From NCBI GenBank assembly GCA_026874595.1, contig CM049311.1, forward strand, positions 71,654,453 to 71,718,452: a DNA stretch of 64,000 nt, read 5' to 3'. The position numbers and the translations under genes are program-made. Positions 24,240-37,356 of this stretch are shown one piece after another. This DNA is from Sipunculus nudus (taxonomy: Eukaryota > Annelida > Sipuncula > Golfingiida > Sipunculidae). Below the pieces are notes generated by a model, which saw only the letters and a list, made by a program, of their open reading frames with translations, searched no databases and was not told the DNA's origin. Each line of letters starts with the position of its first letter. Within the stretch, counting starts at the first letter, position 1.

Positions 24240-25640
24240 TATATGATTTCGCCTTAAAAATGTAACATACGAAAATGTTTTTGGCCACTTATGTACCCTA
24301 CTACTGAATGTTCCTTTAAAAAAACTTTTTTTTCAGGATATTATGGGTACAAAAAGCATATTTAAATATTTAGGCATATCCTTATGTACTAATATGTTTA
24401 AAACATCATTCAGCACAAATCCATATACATATTTAGAATTAGTTTGTAAAATTTTGCAAGATTAGACACAATAAACATTGATGGACAAGCATTTCAAATT
24501 TTGGAGAAATGCCATCTTCAGTGTCTTTTGCTTCATAGCTTTTGCAGTTTTCAACATATCTGCAAGATCTTTGTATCATTAGACTTTAAAGAACATTTCA
24601 ATTGCAAAGATTATAAATATGACCGTATGCATAAAAAAAGGAGAAGCTATGTACATATCTGTTACCCCTAGCCCTTATATATATATGTGAGACAGTTTGA
24701 ACCATGAACTTACAGGACCATCAGCCGGAGAATGCATACAGCTCTCGGGAATTTCCATAATCTCACTAGCTGGCTGTTTTAAGGTGTCCTTTGCCCGTTT
24801 CAAGGTGTTTCAACACATATAAATGCTGCAAAAATCTAGAAAGTCAACTTTTTTTACAAACCGCGTCCTCAATTTGAAAACTTTCTTTTTTCTGGCGCGA
24901 CTTTCGAGCGGTTTAGACCATAACTTTCATATTGTACACATTTTAGGTGCACAATTTTTGACATCAATGCAATCAGGAGAACATAAGCTTTATAAAGATA
25001 TTAAATTTGGCTTTAAAAATTATATGTAAAAATTCTTTGGCCACTTTTGAACCCCTACCCCTTACTTTTTCTTGAACATTTACATTTTTCAAAGCATATT
25101 TGGTGATTTAGCCATATCCTTATATATCCTCTGAATATGTTTAAAGCATCTCTCAGCACAAATGCATATACATTTTTAACATTAATTATTCAAATATTCA
25201 TCAAGATTTGACAAAATAAACAGTCATGAACAGGCAAGTCAAATATTTGCGAAATACCATCTTCACAGTGTCTTGTGCATCATAGCTTATGTAATTCTCA
25301 ACATATCTGCAAGATCTAGGTATCATTAGGTTTTTAAGAACATTCCAATTACAATGATATAAATATGATCATGTACATGAGAACAAAAAGAAGCAATGTG
25401 CATATCTGTTACCCTCTACCCCTAAAATATGAGGCAGTTTGAACCATGAACTTGCAAGGCCTATGGCCGGAGAAGCCTACAGCGATCAGTAATTTTCATG
25501 ATCCCACTAGCTTGCTGTTTAAAGGTGTCCCATGCCTGTTTCCTGGTGTTTCAAAACATAAAATTAAAGAAAACACCTAGAAATTCAATTTTGGCAAAGA
25601 AATACTCAATTTTAAAACGTTATCTGGAGTGACAGCGCGC
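24240..25640 (+). repeat. Two direct copies of a repeat of about 0.7 kb
   Basis: The blocks GGCATATCCTTATGTACTAA, CAACATATCTGCAAGATCT, GGCCGGAGAA-like, AAAGTCAACTTTTTTTACAA and GGCGCGACTTTC occur once in 24240-24930 and, diverged, again in 24930-25640. Reverse-complement copies of the same blocks lie at 26711-26960, 27650-28170 and 28170-28970. Confidence 0.7.
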
Positions 25641-26710
25641 CAGTATAAGCATCAACATAAAATAATTGACACAAATAGAACTTGGATTACATTACTATAT
25701 AATAATACCGTTCAGAACATTAATATCCCTAAAATCCTGAATTTTTTATCCCTCGAAGTTATATCCTGCACATGTGCTCTTTATACCAAAGGCATATTTA
25801 CAAAAGTGCATTTCGTTCTGTATCCCAAAATATGCAAAAAAAAAAAACACACAAAAAGCAAATATATTTTCAGCCATATTCTTTTAACTATGTCCATGAT
25901 TAACACTGAAAATCTTGTATTTGGAGTAAGATCTTCTTGTGATTGAAGTTGCAGGAAGTTCTGAAGTATCTACTGATATAATTTATTGATAAAATGTTTA
26001 ATCCTAAAAATGCAAAAATATAAAAAAAATACTCAGATGGTACGACCTACCGTCAAGTATAAATTACTGGGTCTTAACTCAAGCTTCCGTGAACTTCACA
26101 ATGTTAAAGTTTTATATATGGATGCCGTACTATTCAATTAACTTTAAACTTGCTGAAAATTATTCTAATGAGTTCAGGGTTCAAAACATGTTATTGATAT
26201 TAAAGGGTTAGAGATTAGTACAAAACACTTATCTTTTTCTTCCTCTACATTTTATTCGTCATACATGTTTGCAATAAATTACAATAGTTCCTACAAATCC
26301 AAAAACACAAAAATCTGGCACTTATATTGATATGTGTGTGTGTGAAACAAAAAACAATATCTAAACAACCCAGCTCCATTGTTGTCAAATGTAACCTTAA
26401 TTTATTAAATGGTGTTATTTTGCATAATCTATAGGCAACTATGATGAAAAATCCAAATGTATTTGTGCTATTTGAGATAAAAGAACGATTAAAATTTAAA
26501 TACGCCTTTGGTATAGGCGCAAATGTTAATTTTAAGGGTAATAAATTCATGATTAGAGGATACAAAATGGCCTCAGAATTAAAATATATATGATTTCCTC
26601 TGAGCAAAACAGTAATTATTATAAAGTAATTTTCTTTTTATTCTATTTTTTTTTCAAAATAATGCAATGTTGATACATAATAATATTTATAAGGGATAAT
26701 TTTCCATATA
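25641..26710. other. Centre of the intron 1 inverted-repeat cluster
   Basis: Imperfect symmetry continues inwards: TATACCAAAGGCATATTTA (about 25780-25800) has an inverted match near 26495-26515. No gene is seen. Confidence 0.45.
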
Positions 26711-26960
26711 CAAGCGCAAAGTCACTCCAGATAATGTTTTTTTAATTGTGTAGTTGGTTGCAAAAAGGAGGATTTCAGGGTGACTGCTCTATTTATATGT
26801 TTGAAAACACCATGAAACGGGGAAAGGATACCTTTAAACAGCCAGCTAGTCTGATCATGAAAATTCTTTAGCGCTGTAGGCTTAGTTCATGCTTCAAACG
26901 GCCTTATGTTTTAGGGGGAAGGGGTAACAGATATACACATACACTCCCGAGGCAGCGGAA
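26711..26960 (-). repeat. Inverted copy of the intron 1 repeat (partial)
   Basis: AAGTCACTCCAGATAATG matches the reverse complement of about 25618-25636, and CCGTTTCATGGTGTTTTC-type sequence follows in inverted order. Confidence 0.6.
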
Positions 26961-27640
26961 ATCTTGCGCTTCTAAAGAAGCAACTGATTTTCACGCTGCC
27001 AGCTTTGACCGTTTATGATATATTTAGACACCAGATGGCGGTTCGTTGTCTGCTGAAAAGACAAACACTCGACAGGCATCCTGGCTCCGTCCATAGCTGC
27101 GCTTCAAGCGCCGCTTGATGAGTTTACGGTCGAATTTTAAGTGCTCCCTCTGCATTCTCGCATCATCGACCCATTCGATTATGACATAATGAATGTGTTA
27201 GCGTAGCAATGTATCTGGTGTCTGCAGAACTGAAACCAGCCAGCGAGGTGTGCACGCAGCCTTTGTTGTTACGTTTCGTTTGAATTTCAGCTCACCGGCC
27301 GGGCATCCTATGTGCCCAAGGCCCTAAGCAAACCACGTCTCGGGCAATTCTCTCTGAGCCTGTGGCCTGTTCAGTCGGTTACCGGGGCGATGAGCTGTCA
27401 ATCAAAACGAAATGAACATGATTGGCTCCGTGTATTCCTCGCTTGGCAGTGTCTTCCAGCACAAGGTCTCACCTGATTGGACAAAAATACAGTGCTCCCC
27501 TCTGGTGTAGCAATTCAGGATACGAGGTCATAACAAACAGCGCTTACGATATAGGTACTAGGCCTATAGTTAAAGCGCTGTGTAAAGAGCGTAATATACA
27601 CATAGCTCCTGTTGTTCTCATACATATCATCATATTTATT
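26961..27640. other. More GC-rich segment within the inverted-repeat cluster
   Basis: The segment interrupts the repeat copies and is visibly richer in G+C than its surroundings. It could be an inserted element, but I found no terminal repeats or coding domain. Confidence 0.4.
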
Positions 27641-28970
27641 ATTATTGCATAGGAATGCTCCTACAAATCCTATGATACCAAGATCTTGCAGATATGTTGA
27701 GGTTTGCAAAAGCTATGAAGAAAAAGACACTTTGAAAAGTATATTTCTGCAATTATTTAACTTGCTTGTCTATGATTGTTTGTTGTGTTTAACCTTTCTA
27801 AATTTGGAAAACTAATGCTAAATATGTATATGCAATTGTGCTTAAGGATGTTTTCAGGATATTCAGATATCAGGATATGCCTAAATCCTAAAATATACCT
27901 TTTATACTCATAATATCTGGAAAAATATTTTTTTTAATTTTCAAGGGGTATCGGTACAAAAAAGGCCCAAGAATATTTACATGTTACATTTTCAAGGCCA
28001 AATTAAATATCATTATAAAGGTAAAGATTTTCTAATTCCGTTGATGCCAAAAATGTGCAATTATTATGTACAGTAAGGAAATTTTGGTCCATAAAACCCT
28101 GTAAAGTCGCGCCAGAAAAAGTTTTTCAAATTGAGGACGCGGTTTGTAAAAAAAGTTGACTTTCTGGGTGTTTGCAGCATTTACATGTATGAAAATACCT
28201 AGAAACGGGTAAAGCACACCTTAAAACAGCCAGCTTATGAGATCATGGATATTCCCGAGAGCTGTAGGCTTCTCCGGCCGATTCAAATTCAAACTCATGA
28301 TTCAAACTGTCTCATATATAACAGATAGGGGGTAACAAATATGCACAAATAAGCTTCTCTTTTTTCTCATGTTTATGATCATATTTGCCATCATTGATAT
28401 TGGAATGTTCCTACAAATCCAGTGATACCAAGATCTTGCAGATATGTTGAGAATTGTGAAAGCTATGAAGCAAAAGACACTCTGAAGATGGTATTCCTGC
28501 AAAATTTTGTTTGCTTGTCCATGACTGTTTTCTTAGTGCCTATTCTTGCAAAATTTTGAAAGCTAATACTAAATATGAATATGTATTTGTGCTAAGTGAT
28601 GTTTCAAACATATTAAGACATAAGGATATGCCTTTATCTTTAAAATACGCCTTTTGTACACATACTTTCTGAAAAAAAATTATTTTTTAAAAGAAAAAAA
28701 GAGAAAAATTGAGGGGTAGGGCTAGAAAAGTGGCCAAAGAATTTTCACATGTTACGTTTTCAAGGTCAAATTATATATCATTACAAAGCTAATATTCTAC
28801 CAATTTCATTGATGCCATAATTGTGCACTTATGATGTATAATAAAAATGTTATGGTCCATAAGCCGATGGAAAGTCGCAACAGAAAGTAAAGTCTTCAAA
28901 TAGAGGACGCGGTTTATAAAAAGTTGATTTTCCAGGTGTGTGCAGTATTTATATGTTTGAAAAAACCTGG
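27641..28970 (-). repeat. Two inverted copies of the intron 1 repeat
   Basis: Reverse-complement matches to the 24.24-25.64 kb copies are clear: CAAGATCTTGCAGATATGTTGA occurs near 27680 and 28430, and GTCGCGCCAGAAAAAG with GAGGACGCGGTTTGTAAAAA near 28105-28150. The second unit ends near 28970, about 120 bp before ENPP exon 2. Confidence 0.7.
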
Positions 28971-29088
28971 AAATGAGTAAAAGGACACCGCAAGAAGAAA
29001 GAAAACTAGGGGGTCCCGAAAATTTCACTTTCTAGACCATGGACTATCAGCAGTCGTGATCCATGCATTCTCTTTTGTTTTGTTTCAG

Positions 29089-29262
29089 ACAAAGTTGATT
29101 CTGTCTATGAAGCTCTCAAGGGTTTGGAGCATGTGACTGTGTACAAGAAGGAGGACATCCCAGCAGAGTTTCTCTACCGATACAACAGGCGTATCCCATC
29201 AATATTTGTGACAGCAGATGCTGGTTGGTTGGTGTCCATGAAACCGTTTAACTACACTGCAA
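29089..29262 (+). CDS. ENPP4/5-like gene, coding exon 2
   Basis: The exon encodes about residues 292-349 of the phosphodiesterase: DKVDSVYEALKGL, then YKKEDIPAEF and FVTADAGWLVSM, the conserved stretch between the catalytic core halves. It follows a TTTTGTTTTGTTTCAG acceptor (AG at 29087-29088) and ends before GTAAGC. Entry and exit are both phase 1, so it joins exon 1 and exon 3 without a shift. The open frame continues past the donor into intron. Confidence 0.9.
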
Positions 29263-29329
29263 GTAAGCTAATGATTCCTGGTGAAAGATTTAAGTGTATC
29301 CTTCTCTGCCTCATTATTATTTTTATTTT

Positions 29330-29994
29330 TAGTCAACGGCTGGAGATAGAATTACTAAAACGGTCCATATCCGTCCTTCCGTCTGTCCCAATCCATTCTT
29401 GTAACAAATAACATTACCCAGCGGGCACATGGAATGTTTTATCGGTTCCTGCAGACTGGTGGTGCCACTTGTATTTTTTTCGGATGTTAACACGTTTTTC
29501 TCTATTTTTCAGTCTGGCTGTAAACAGGCCACAAGCTGTGTCGATTAGACCTGGAATCTACTAACTGTACATCCAGGGAGGTCCTACTCAAATCTCCTTG
29601 GAAACCTTAAATGAGGTGGAAGTGACCTTTAATCCTCAACATATGTTAAAGAACATGATGTGAGCACCCTATAGGACAGATATGCATGATTTGTTTTACA
29701 TTTGGATCTAGAAACGTCTAATTTGATGAAGATCCAAGGAGGTTCCTGTAAATATTTCTTGAACACCTGAAACAAGGTTACTGTGACCTATAATCTGCAA
29801 GCTGTATGAAAGACACGATTTAAAACTCTGTTAGTCAGATGGCCACAAATTGTAGCAGCTAGATGTAGAATAAGGTCACTGTAAACTAAATCTAAGGTCT
29901 GTTTGCAAAATGCATGATTTTGCGCACTCTGAGTCATTTAACCCATTGTTCAAGGTTCCTTGAATTCAGCTGAGCGTCATCGCCCATGGGCCAC

Positions 29995-29997
<3 letters not shown>
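29330..29997 (+). mobile_element. P1-related repeat copy e (decayed 5' end)
   Basis: A TCCGTC-rich start is followed by P1 core units (ACATCCAGGGAGGTCC, CTCCTTGGAAACC). It ends in the GCCCATGGGC palindrome and CTTG (29994-29997) followed by TT. The 5' hairpin is not recognisable. It lies in ENPP intron 2. Confidence 0.6.

Positions 29998-30032
<35 letters not shown>
29998..30032. repeat. (TTA)n microsatellite
   Basis: Trinucleotide tract directly following the 3' end of P1 copy e. Confidence 0.9.
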
Positions 30033-30034
<2 letters not shown>

Positions 30035-30312
30035 AACAATTATAGCCACTGAGAGGTAACAAAAAGTTAATTGAAAACTTTTAATTAAGCAAATTACTAG
30101 TAATTATTTAACATGTATCACTGATTCTGATGTGTTTTGAATGGTTCATTTTCTCTTAAGACATCATTAAGACATAAATGCTGATGTTGAAATTTTCATA
30201 TAAATCTAAGATTAATTATCTTGTACTAGTCTTGTACATAATAACCCTTAAATTTTGCCATATTATGAACAAAAAAGTTTGACTGCCCTTGAAGATGCCA
30301 ATCTGACATTTT

Positions 30313-31436
30313 TAGCTCGGCTGACTATAAGTCATCTGTCCAACCCAACTCATCTAGTATTTGTTTTGAAAAACAACATAACATTAAACAATAAATTAAT
30401 ATTTTTTTTATTGATTTTTAATTACAAATTGAAGAAAATTAATAAAAAAAGGAATTTGTTAGTTGATGAGTAACAGAAAATTAACTTGCAGTTACTGATG
30501 ATGTAAGAATCATGTATGGATGGATAGAATGTCAATGTCAATGTTATTCCAAATAACACCATGCAGTCACCTATGGTATTTTTCAGTTAAATTTTAATGA
30601 TAAAAAAATAAATCGTATTTTTCATTACTAATCATTAGGGATCATATGAAGGAAATTAATGATAGACAAAGATGCAGCTGATAATATTAATCTAGATTCC
30701 TACTGTGTCTAGTGTGTAGATTGATGTGTAAGTAGTCCAAAGTGAATATATTCCATTTATTTCTTTTTAATATAAATAAAAGCCATAAAACCAGGTACTT
30801 ATGATCATTATTTAAATTTGTAAATTTTGTATATTCTGGATTCATCATTGTTTGGCTGAAACTGAATAAATACTAAACATGGTGCGAATGATTTGCAAAT
30901 GTATTTGAATCGAATATGAATATATACTGCATTAAACAATTTTATTGCATAAGAATGGGAATTCAGGTAAAAATGAAAGTATTTGAATACCAGTGAAGAT
31001 ACTTTCAAAATGTATTCATGAATGCATTCATGAATATATTCTATAATATTGTTTCAATAATCATTTCAGTTATTTTTTATTTTAAAAAATCATATGATTT
31101 TCTTATTGTTTGTTTTTTAATAGAAATTATATTGGCATAATATTTGTTATTAAATTTTAATAAATAGTTAAACTCTTAAATTAGAAGTACTGCTTATAAG
31201 TTAAATGGCCAAGTCAAAATCTGTGTGACAATAGCACTCCATTTGTTAATAAAATAAATGAAATCAATCCTCTTCCCTGTCTTCAAAGATACTATCAAAA
31301 TCATACATAAGCTAAACACCAACAACTCATAACAAAGCTTATATTTATTACCACACAAAACCAGCATGTGCCTCTTTCCAAAATTATATTTTTTATTATA
31401 TGTAACAGCTGAGCGCCGTGACCCATGGGTCCCTTG
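30313..31436 (+). mobile_element. P1-related repeat copy f
   Basis: The start AGCTCGGCTGACTATAAGTC resembles the P1 hairpin, whose right arm is cut short. The end is CCCATGGGTC and then CTTG (31433-31436) followed by TT. The interior lacks the 157-bp core and is AT-rich. It lies in ENPP intron 2. That the two ends belong to one insertion is inferred. Confidence 0.45.
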
Positions 31437-31526
31437 TTTAACAAAAACTATTGTCTTTCTCTTTTGTTATTGTATACTACAGTTACGTTTTAATTTACTC
31501 AAAGCACTTTTATTCATTATTTTAAG

Positions 31527-31748
31527 AAGGTAAACATGGGTACAACAACAGTCTTCCTGTCATGCACCCGATCTTCATTGCCCATGGCCCTGTGTTCAAG
31601 AAGGGTGAGACTGTGCCACAGTTTAACAGTGTGGACATTTATCCACTTATGTGTAAAATCCTGGATGTTGAGGCTGCTCCAAACCAAGGCAGTTATAACA
31701 ATATTAAACAGGTTCTGCTGGGATATGATACTTTTACAATCCTAACTT
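31527..31748 (+). CDS. ENPP4/5-like gene, coding exon 3
   Basis: The exon supplies about residues 350-423, including KHGYNNSLPVMHP with the last zinc ligand (H353) and HGPVFKKGETVPQFNSVDIY, typical of the family. Two in-frame acceptors are possible, AG at 31525-31526 (used here) or at 31528-31529, which would drop one residue. The donor is GTGAGT at 31749, leaving phase 1. The + strand frame starting at 31536 is a shadow. Confidence 0.9.
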
Positions 31749-31972
31749 GTGAGTATATTGTTTTTTAATCAATTTGTACTCAAAATTTCACCTCAATTTT
31801 CTAATATGTGCGTGCATGTGAATGAGCATAAGGAAACTTGCATCTACTGCTCAATCATGCCATGGCCATCATTCCCTATGGTTTTTCTCATTTACTTAGT
31901 TGTCATACGGCTATGCGATTATCTACAAACAACTTTTATATTATTTAACATGTTCTTGTATGTCATGGGCAC

Positions 31973-31980
31973 CTAATAAC
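31973..31980. repeat. Left 8-bp target-site duplication of hAT element
   Basis: CTAATAAC, identical to 39052-39059. Confidence 0.9.
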
Positions 31981-33581
31981 CAGACATGGGGTAATAGTAA
32001 TAAGTAATAGTAATAGACTATTACAGCTTTTTCCATGTAATAGTGATAGTGATAGTAATAGTAATAGTAATAGTAATAGTAATAGACTAAAAAAATTTAG
32101 CTGTAATAGTAATAGTAATAGAAACAGGAGGCAAAGTAATAGAGTAATACATATTACTTTCTATTACTTCCTGTGAGCCCCTTGATCATAAAGCATATCA
32201 GCAAATAATGCTCAACAGACTCATTTTTGTCCAGTGATTACCCAGGATGTGCCTATTGTTGAGGTAAGCATGGGCTAGCTGCCACATTGCTGGTGACCAC
32301 TGGTGCTAATTACATAAGAGTACTGGACAGAGCAGGTCTAGGCCAAATAAGTAACCTGGCACAATCTGACCTTTGATTACTAAACCATGGATAAACAAGA
32401 GACATGTTTGATGTCAAGAGACAGATAATAAGTGTACATCTTATCTCACATCCATCAATCCATATACATATTCTGAAATGTACCTAGACAAGTTTTTACC
32501 AGCCTGTTTGCATTTTAATAATATAGATTCCAAAATCTAACATTCAAGCAAAATTTAATATGGCACCAGATACAGTGGTGTTTTCACCACCCATAAAGTA
32601 TTGAAGCCTACAATGCTATAAACTCGTACCAGTACTACAATAATCTAAATAAAGTCATACTACAGGCATATGTATTATCTAGTTAATTTATATACATATT
32701 CTTTTAAAACCATGCATTCTTTTAATATATTGTCTGTTATTTCATAGTACCAATTTTGCAGACCTTCATTCAGTGTTATTTCATAGTACCAATTTTGCAG
32801 ACCTTCATTCAGTGTCTAAAATTATGTTAATTCATATTTTGAAAATTAAATGAACCATTTTTCATGACATTAATTAATTTGATTATAAAATATGAGAATA
32901 TAAGTAACTGTTAATATTTTATTATTTAATAAATGAAATTTTGATATCAAATAATTAGATCATGTTATGTACAAAATTCAAAGTACAAGATTGTTTAATA
33001 CCAAATTTATTGTGAAAGTGATTTAAATAATATTTTATTTGATTTGTAAAATTGATGTAAGTTTTAATATCTAGATACTCAATAATAATTGGCAATAATC
33101 ATGAATAATTCCTCTTAAGTTACACTGAAAATCTTTATTAATTAGGAGAATGAAGAAAATGGAAGTATGTACTACAAAATAAATTTATGTGAAATATATA
33201 AGAAGACAAAATATACAAGTATGCATATAATTAATAATCAATATTTTACATCTTGGCTGCGTAAGGTCTAGAATCCTCCCATCAGTTTTAGTAATAGTAA
33301 TAGTTATAGTAATAGTAATAGATACCAGAGTTGGGTCCAAAAGTAATTGTAATTGAAGTAATTGTAATTACAATTACTTTTTCAAGTAATTGTACTTGTA
33401 ATCGATTACTTTTTTAAATCCTGAAAAGTAATTGTACTTGTCATCAATTACTTTTCAATTACTTTCAAGTTCTGTGTAAAATGTGAGAGTAATATACAAT
33501 TACAGCATTCAAAGTGACGGTATTATTAAATGTATAAAAAATCTTTTATCGTTTCAAAGTACACAAAGCACAATGCTCATA

Positions 33582-34908
33582 CTGTAGATTCATATTATTT
33601 CGTGGGCTTAAAATTTCGTGGTTTTTGTACAAAACTCATATCGTGGGGTATTTGAATTCGTGGAAAAAACAAAGAAAACTTTAGGAAATAATGTTCATTA
33701 ATACCTCCATTTGCGCAAGGAAGACAAACCCGACATACACAGGTGGTTCGGCTTTGATGCTGATCATACTGGTGCGCCTGTACCGCGGGTTAGTGTTGAA
33801 CAAACAAACCCGACCCGAGCCTTACAAAGAATTAATCAGCCGTGACCGACACGTGCCGACCGACTCATCGGCTGTCAGTTATAACTATTAGTTATAACAC
33901 CCGATCACACCACGTTGACAGAAAACGTAAACCATCACTTAACCGGAGAAAACTGAAACGGGACCGTCCACATGAAGGTTTTAACTTTTATAATCTAGGC
34001 GGTATTCACATGTGACGCCTGTAAATCCCGGACGGGGCTGTGAGACGAGACACGGTTCGTTCATCATTCATCATGTTGACTATATTTGGAGATTACAAAG
34101 AAATAATTTGCATAAAAGTATTCTGTGACGCTTACTTACGCTAAAATATATGTACAACTATCGGCAATATTTGGAAGAACTACCGCCTGCATGTATTATC
34201 AATGGCTCACTGTTATGCATGCAACTGTTGCTGCAATATTCGGTCTACGTGCTCTTTCGCGTCCCGCGGTAATCGCGGTAATGCAAAGTTTACACGGCCC
34301 TTGTTTTTAAGGCCAATAGGTAGCGTAAGTCTCGTTTAATCTCTATTGAAAGAAGGTTGAAAAGGCCGGTTCCGAAAAAAAGCCGTGCCTCGGTAGCTGT
34401 GGTTACGAACATTGGAACTTGTGTACCGTTCTTGGTGTGTTAGAAATATACCGCTTTGCGCGACAGAAATGTGGTTCTGTTCTTGAATTTTTCACCCGAA
34501 ATGTTTAGGAAATTTGGGGATACGTTTTCAGTTTAAATTATACTTTGATATTGTTTTATTGTAAACATATCAGGGGGCCATGTTTGTTCGATGATAGGGG
34601 AAATAATTTGATTGACAAAGGAATATTTATAAATCCCATATTTTTATAGTAATTTAGGAAAAAGCAATTCGGTGCATTTAATAAATGTATCAAAGACAAT
34701 CATAAAACAGTAGTAAAACATTTTTTGTATCTTCATTGAAAATCAGCCAGCGGTTTCAATTATATATATATATAAAGTCGACCACCAGCTACCGTTAGGA
34801 TACCATATATCCTCTGACCGTGTGATTTTTTGATCGTTGGAATCATGAATTCGTGGATTATCTTGATCCACGAAAATAAAATCCCAACTAATATTTCTGA
34901 ATCTACAG
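33582..34908. mobile_element. TA-flanked TIR element (1,327 bp)
   Basis: A perfect 11-bp terminal repeat, CTGTAGATTCA (33582-33592) and its complement (34898-34908), lies between TA dinucleotides (33580-33581, 34909-34910). The subterminal sequence carries TTTCGTGG blocks at the left and CCACGAAAAT at the right, extending the inverted symmetry. No transposase frame, so it is non-autonomous, probably Tc1/mariner-like. Confidence 0.75.
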
Positions 34909-35725
34909 TATTACTATAGAACTATTACTTCACATGCCTTGCTAGGTGGCCAGATAATACAGGTGTGGTTTGTTGTCGGCCAGTTATCACCTGGTCTACA
35001 ACCTACTGTCAGGACACAAGTTAGCCAGGTGTAAGATACCAGGGATCTAGTGCATTGTGCTAATTAATTAACTGAATAGATCAGTTCACATACAGAGATT
35101 ACCAACAGTCTGGCCTTTGATCACTAAGCTGGTCTTAATTAGTGATTGCCCAATGCACAGGGGTGCTCATCATGCAGCCAAGCTTTACTCTGTTATTATG
35201 AGGCTCAGTTAAATGGGCAAACATGAGGTAATAGTAGTAAGTAAGAGTAACATACAGCTTTTTTCATGTTATAGGAATAAAACTAAATATATGAGCTGAA
35301 ATAGTAATAATAATCGCAAAAGAAGGCAAATTTATATTTAAATTAAAAATGTACACTTATTTTCCATTCCCTGTTAGGTCATTAAGAAGATGAGCAAATA
35401 TTTCTTAACAGGCTTTTATCTGTTCGAGTGATCGCCTATATGATGTACAGATTGTTAAGGCAAGTTAATATAAAAAATGATAACCATCGGTGCCAATTGC
35501 ATGAGAGTACTGGAACGCAGGATTCAGCACAAGTTACCTAATTAACTCTATCTGGCTCTTGATGACTAAAACATCCATGAATATAGGGATAGATAGAGAA
35601 AGTATATTATTATTTTGACACGAACATAATATATTACAAATTTACAACAATGAATCCATATCTATTTTGAAAAAAGAGGATAGAGAGAAATATTTTATTT
35701 AACATAAAGTAATTCTCTCTTTTGT

Positions 35726-35726
35726 G

Positions 35727-35788
<62 letters not shown>
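35726..35788. repeat. (TA)n tract
   Basis: Nearly uninterrupted TA dinucleotides just upstream of the LINE fragment. Confidence 0.9.
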
Positions 35789-35809
35789 ACATATAATTTG
35801 TTTTTGTCA

Positions 35810-36481
35810 GGAGACTTGTGTTTGTATAGTATTAATTATCCAGGCTTTGATGGATTTTTCCACAACACTCAATATAACAACTGGTCAGCTAAAGTAGAAG
35901 AAATTCTAGATATTGCGAATGTATCGCATATTGTTGCTCAGGGGTTAGTATGTCCTATTGAAAATGTTGGCAAAAAATTACGAGAATTCTACGAATCTAA
36001 GTGGCTAGAAGAAATAAAATTAAAGCCAAAACTAAGAACATACGCATTACTAAAACCTTCATTCTCTACTGAACCTTATGTCACTCGTTATTTAACGCGA
36101 GAAAAGAGATCCTTAATGGCACAGCTTAGATGTGGAATCTTACCGTTAGAAATTGAAGTTGGGAGGTTTAAAAATATTCGAGACGCAATCACAGGTAAAT
36201 TTAGAAAATTAAAACCCGAGGAAAGAATATGCACCATGTGTGAGGACAATTCAATTGAAGATGAAATCCATTTCATATGCTCATGTCCAAAATATGAGGA
36301 AATAAGAGAGAAACTTTACAAATCTATTCATAACAGTGAAACTGAGTTGTTAGGATTATCTCCTAAAAGTCAATTTATATACCTGCTTCAAAACTGTGTT
36401 AAAGAAATCAGTGACTTTGTAGCCAAAGCATGGGAGATAAGAAAGAACTGTTTGTACGCCTGTACCACCATTATCGACTAG
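35810..36481 (+). pseudogene. C-terminal fragment of a non-LTR retrotransposon ORF
   Basis: About 220 codons remain open to a TAG. They show the region after the reverse transcriptase and a terminal zinc-binding motif (ICTMCEDN ... HFICSCPKYEEIREKL) of the kind called zf-RVT in LINE ORF2 proteins of molluscs and cnidarians. The preceding block RSLMAQLRCGILPLEIEVGRF is also typical. The reverse transcriptase itself is missing, so the copy is 5'-truncated, as is common for LINE insertions. It begins at the (TA)n tract, has no credible start codon and is unlikely to be expressed as a gene. The clade cannot be assigned by eye. Confidence 0.75.
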
Positions 36482-37356
36482 AGAATTGAGTGTCATATAA
36501 ACCCCTGCGAGGGTTGGGTACTATAAGCAGACATTTATTATATTTTTCATGTATTATTGTACATGACACTATAATAAATAAACTCATACATATGTAATTA
36601 TTTACTATGGTGTAAAACTAATGGAGTGACAATAAATAAATTTTATAACTACTTAACGTTTTAACAATAGATTATATTGCTCGAATTCATTCTAGACAGT
36701 GATGAGAATAGAGAATCATATTTACATAAAAGTCATATAAACAGTCATATTTATGGGAAGGTTGTTAATATAGTTGACAATTCAATTGTTTGATAATTAA
36801 TGCTTAATTTTATTAACTTGAAAATACCTTGCACCACTATTTGACAGATAGTATTTATATGTAACATTTTTTGTTATCATTAAGTAAATTAAAAAGTCTC
36901 ATTCAAAATTAGTTTGTTATTAAGTTAAGTAATAAAGTAATGTCACTTAAAAGTAATAGATGAGAAACTGTGGCAATAGTAAATTTGTAATAGCAATAGC
37001 AAAATAATAAAATAAAACTAAAAGTTATGTTTACATTAAAAATTGAACTAAACCCAACCCTGATGAGTATGTTAACATTTTTTTAGACTAAACATCCAGG
37101 AGTCAGCATGAGCAGAGAACTGTGGACACGAAACAAATATCAAATAAAGTGTAATAATTTTGGAAAGACCCATGCTCAAATTGTAGAGAGTGCATTCACC
37201 ACTGTGTGATGCATTTTTGTTATCAGATTTTGATATGTGTGTTTATTGAAAATAAATATGTAATACCAAGTTGTTTTTTGTCACTATCACAATGTTAATC
37301 CCCTGAAAGCACAAAAGTAATTGCAAAAGTAATTCCAATTACTTCAAAAGGTATTT

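Larger units (their letters stand above)
35210..37040. mobile_element. Diverged relative of the outer hAT element
   Basis: GCAAACATGAGGTAATAGTA (about 35216) resembles the outer element's start. Blocks near 35400-35580 (GAGAGTACTGGA, TGATGACTAAAAC) follow the same order as 32230-32400. The end near 36960-37040 has TAATAG-like hexamers but no clear terminus. A LINE fragment lies inside. Confidence 0.5.
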
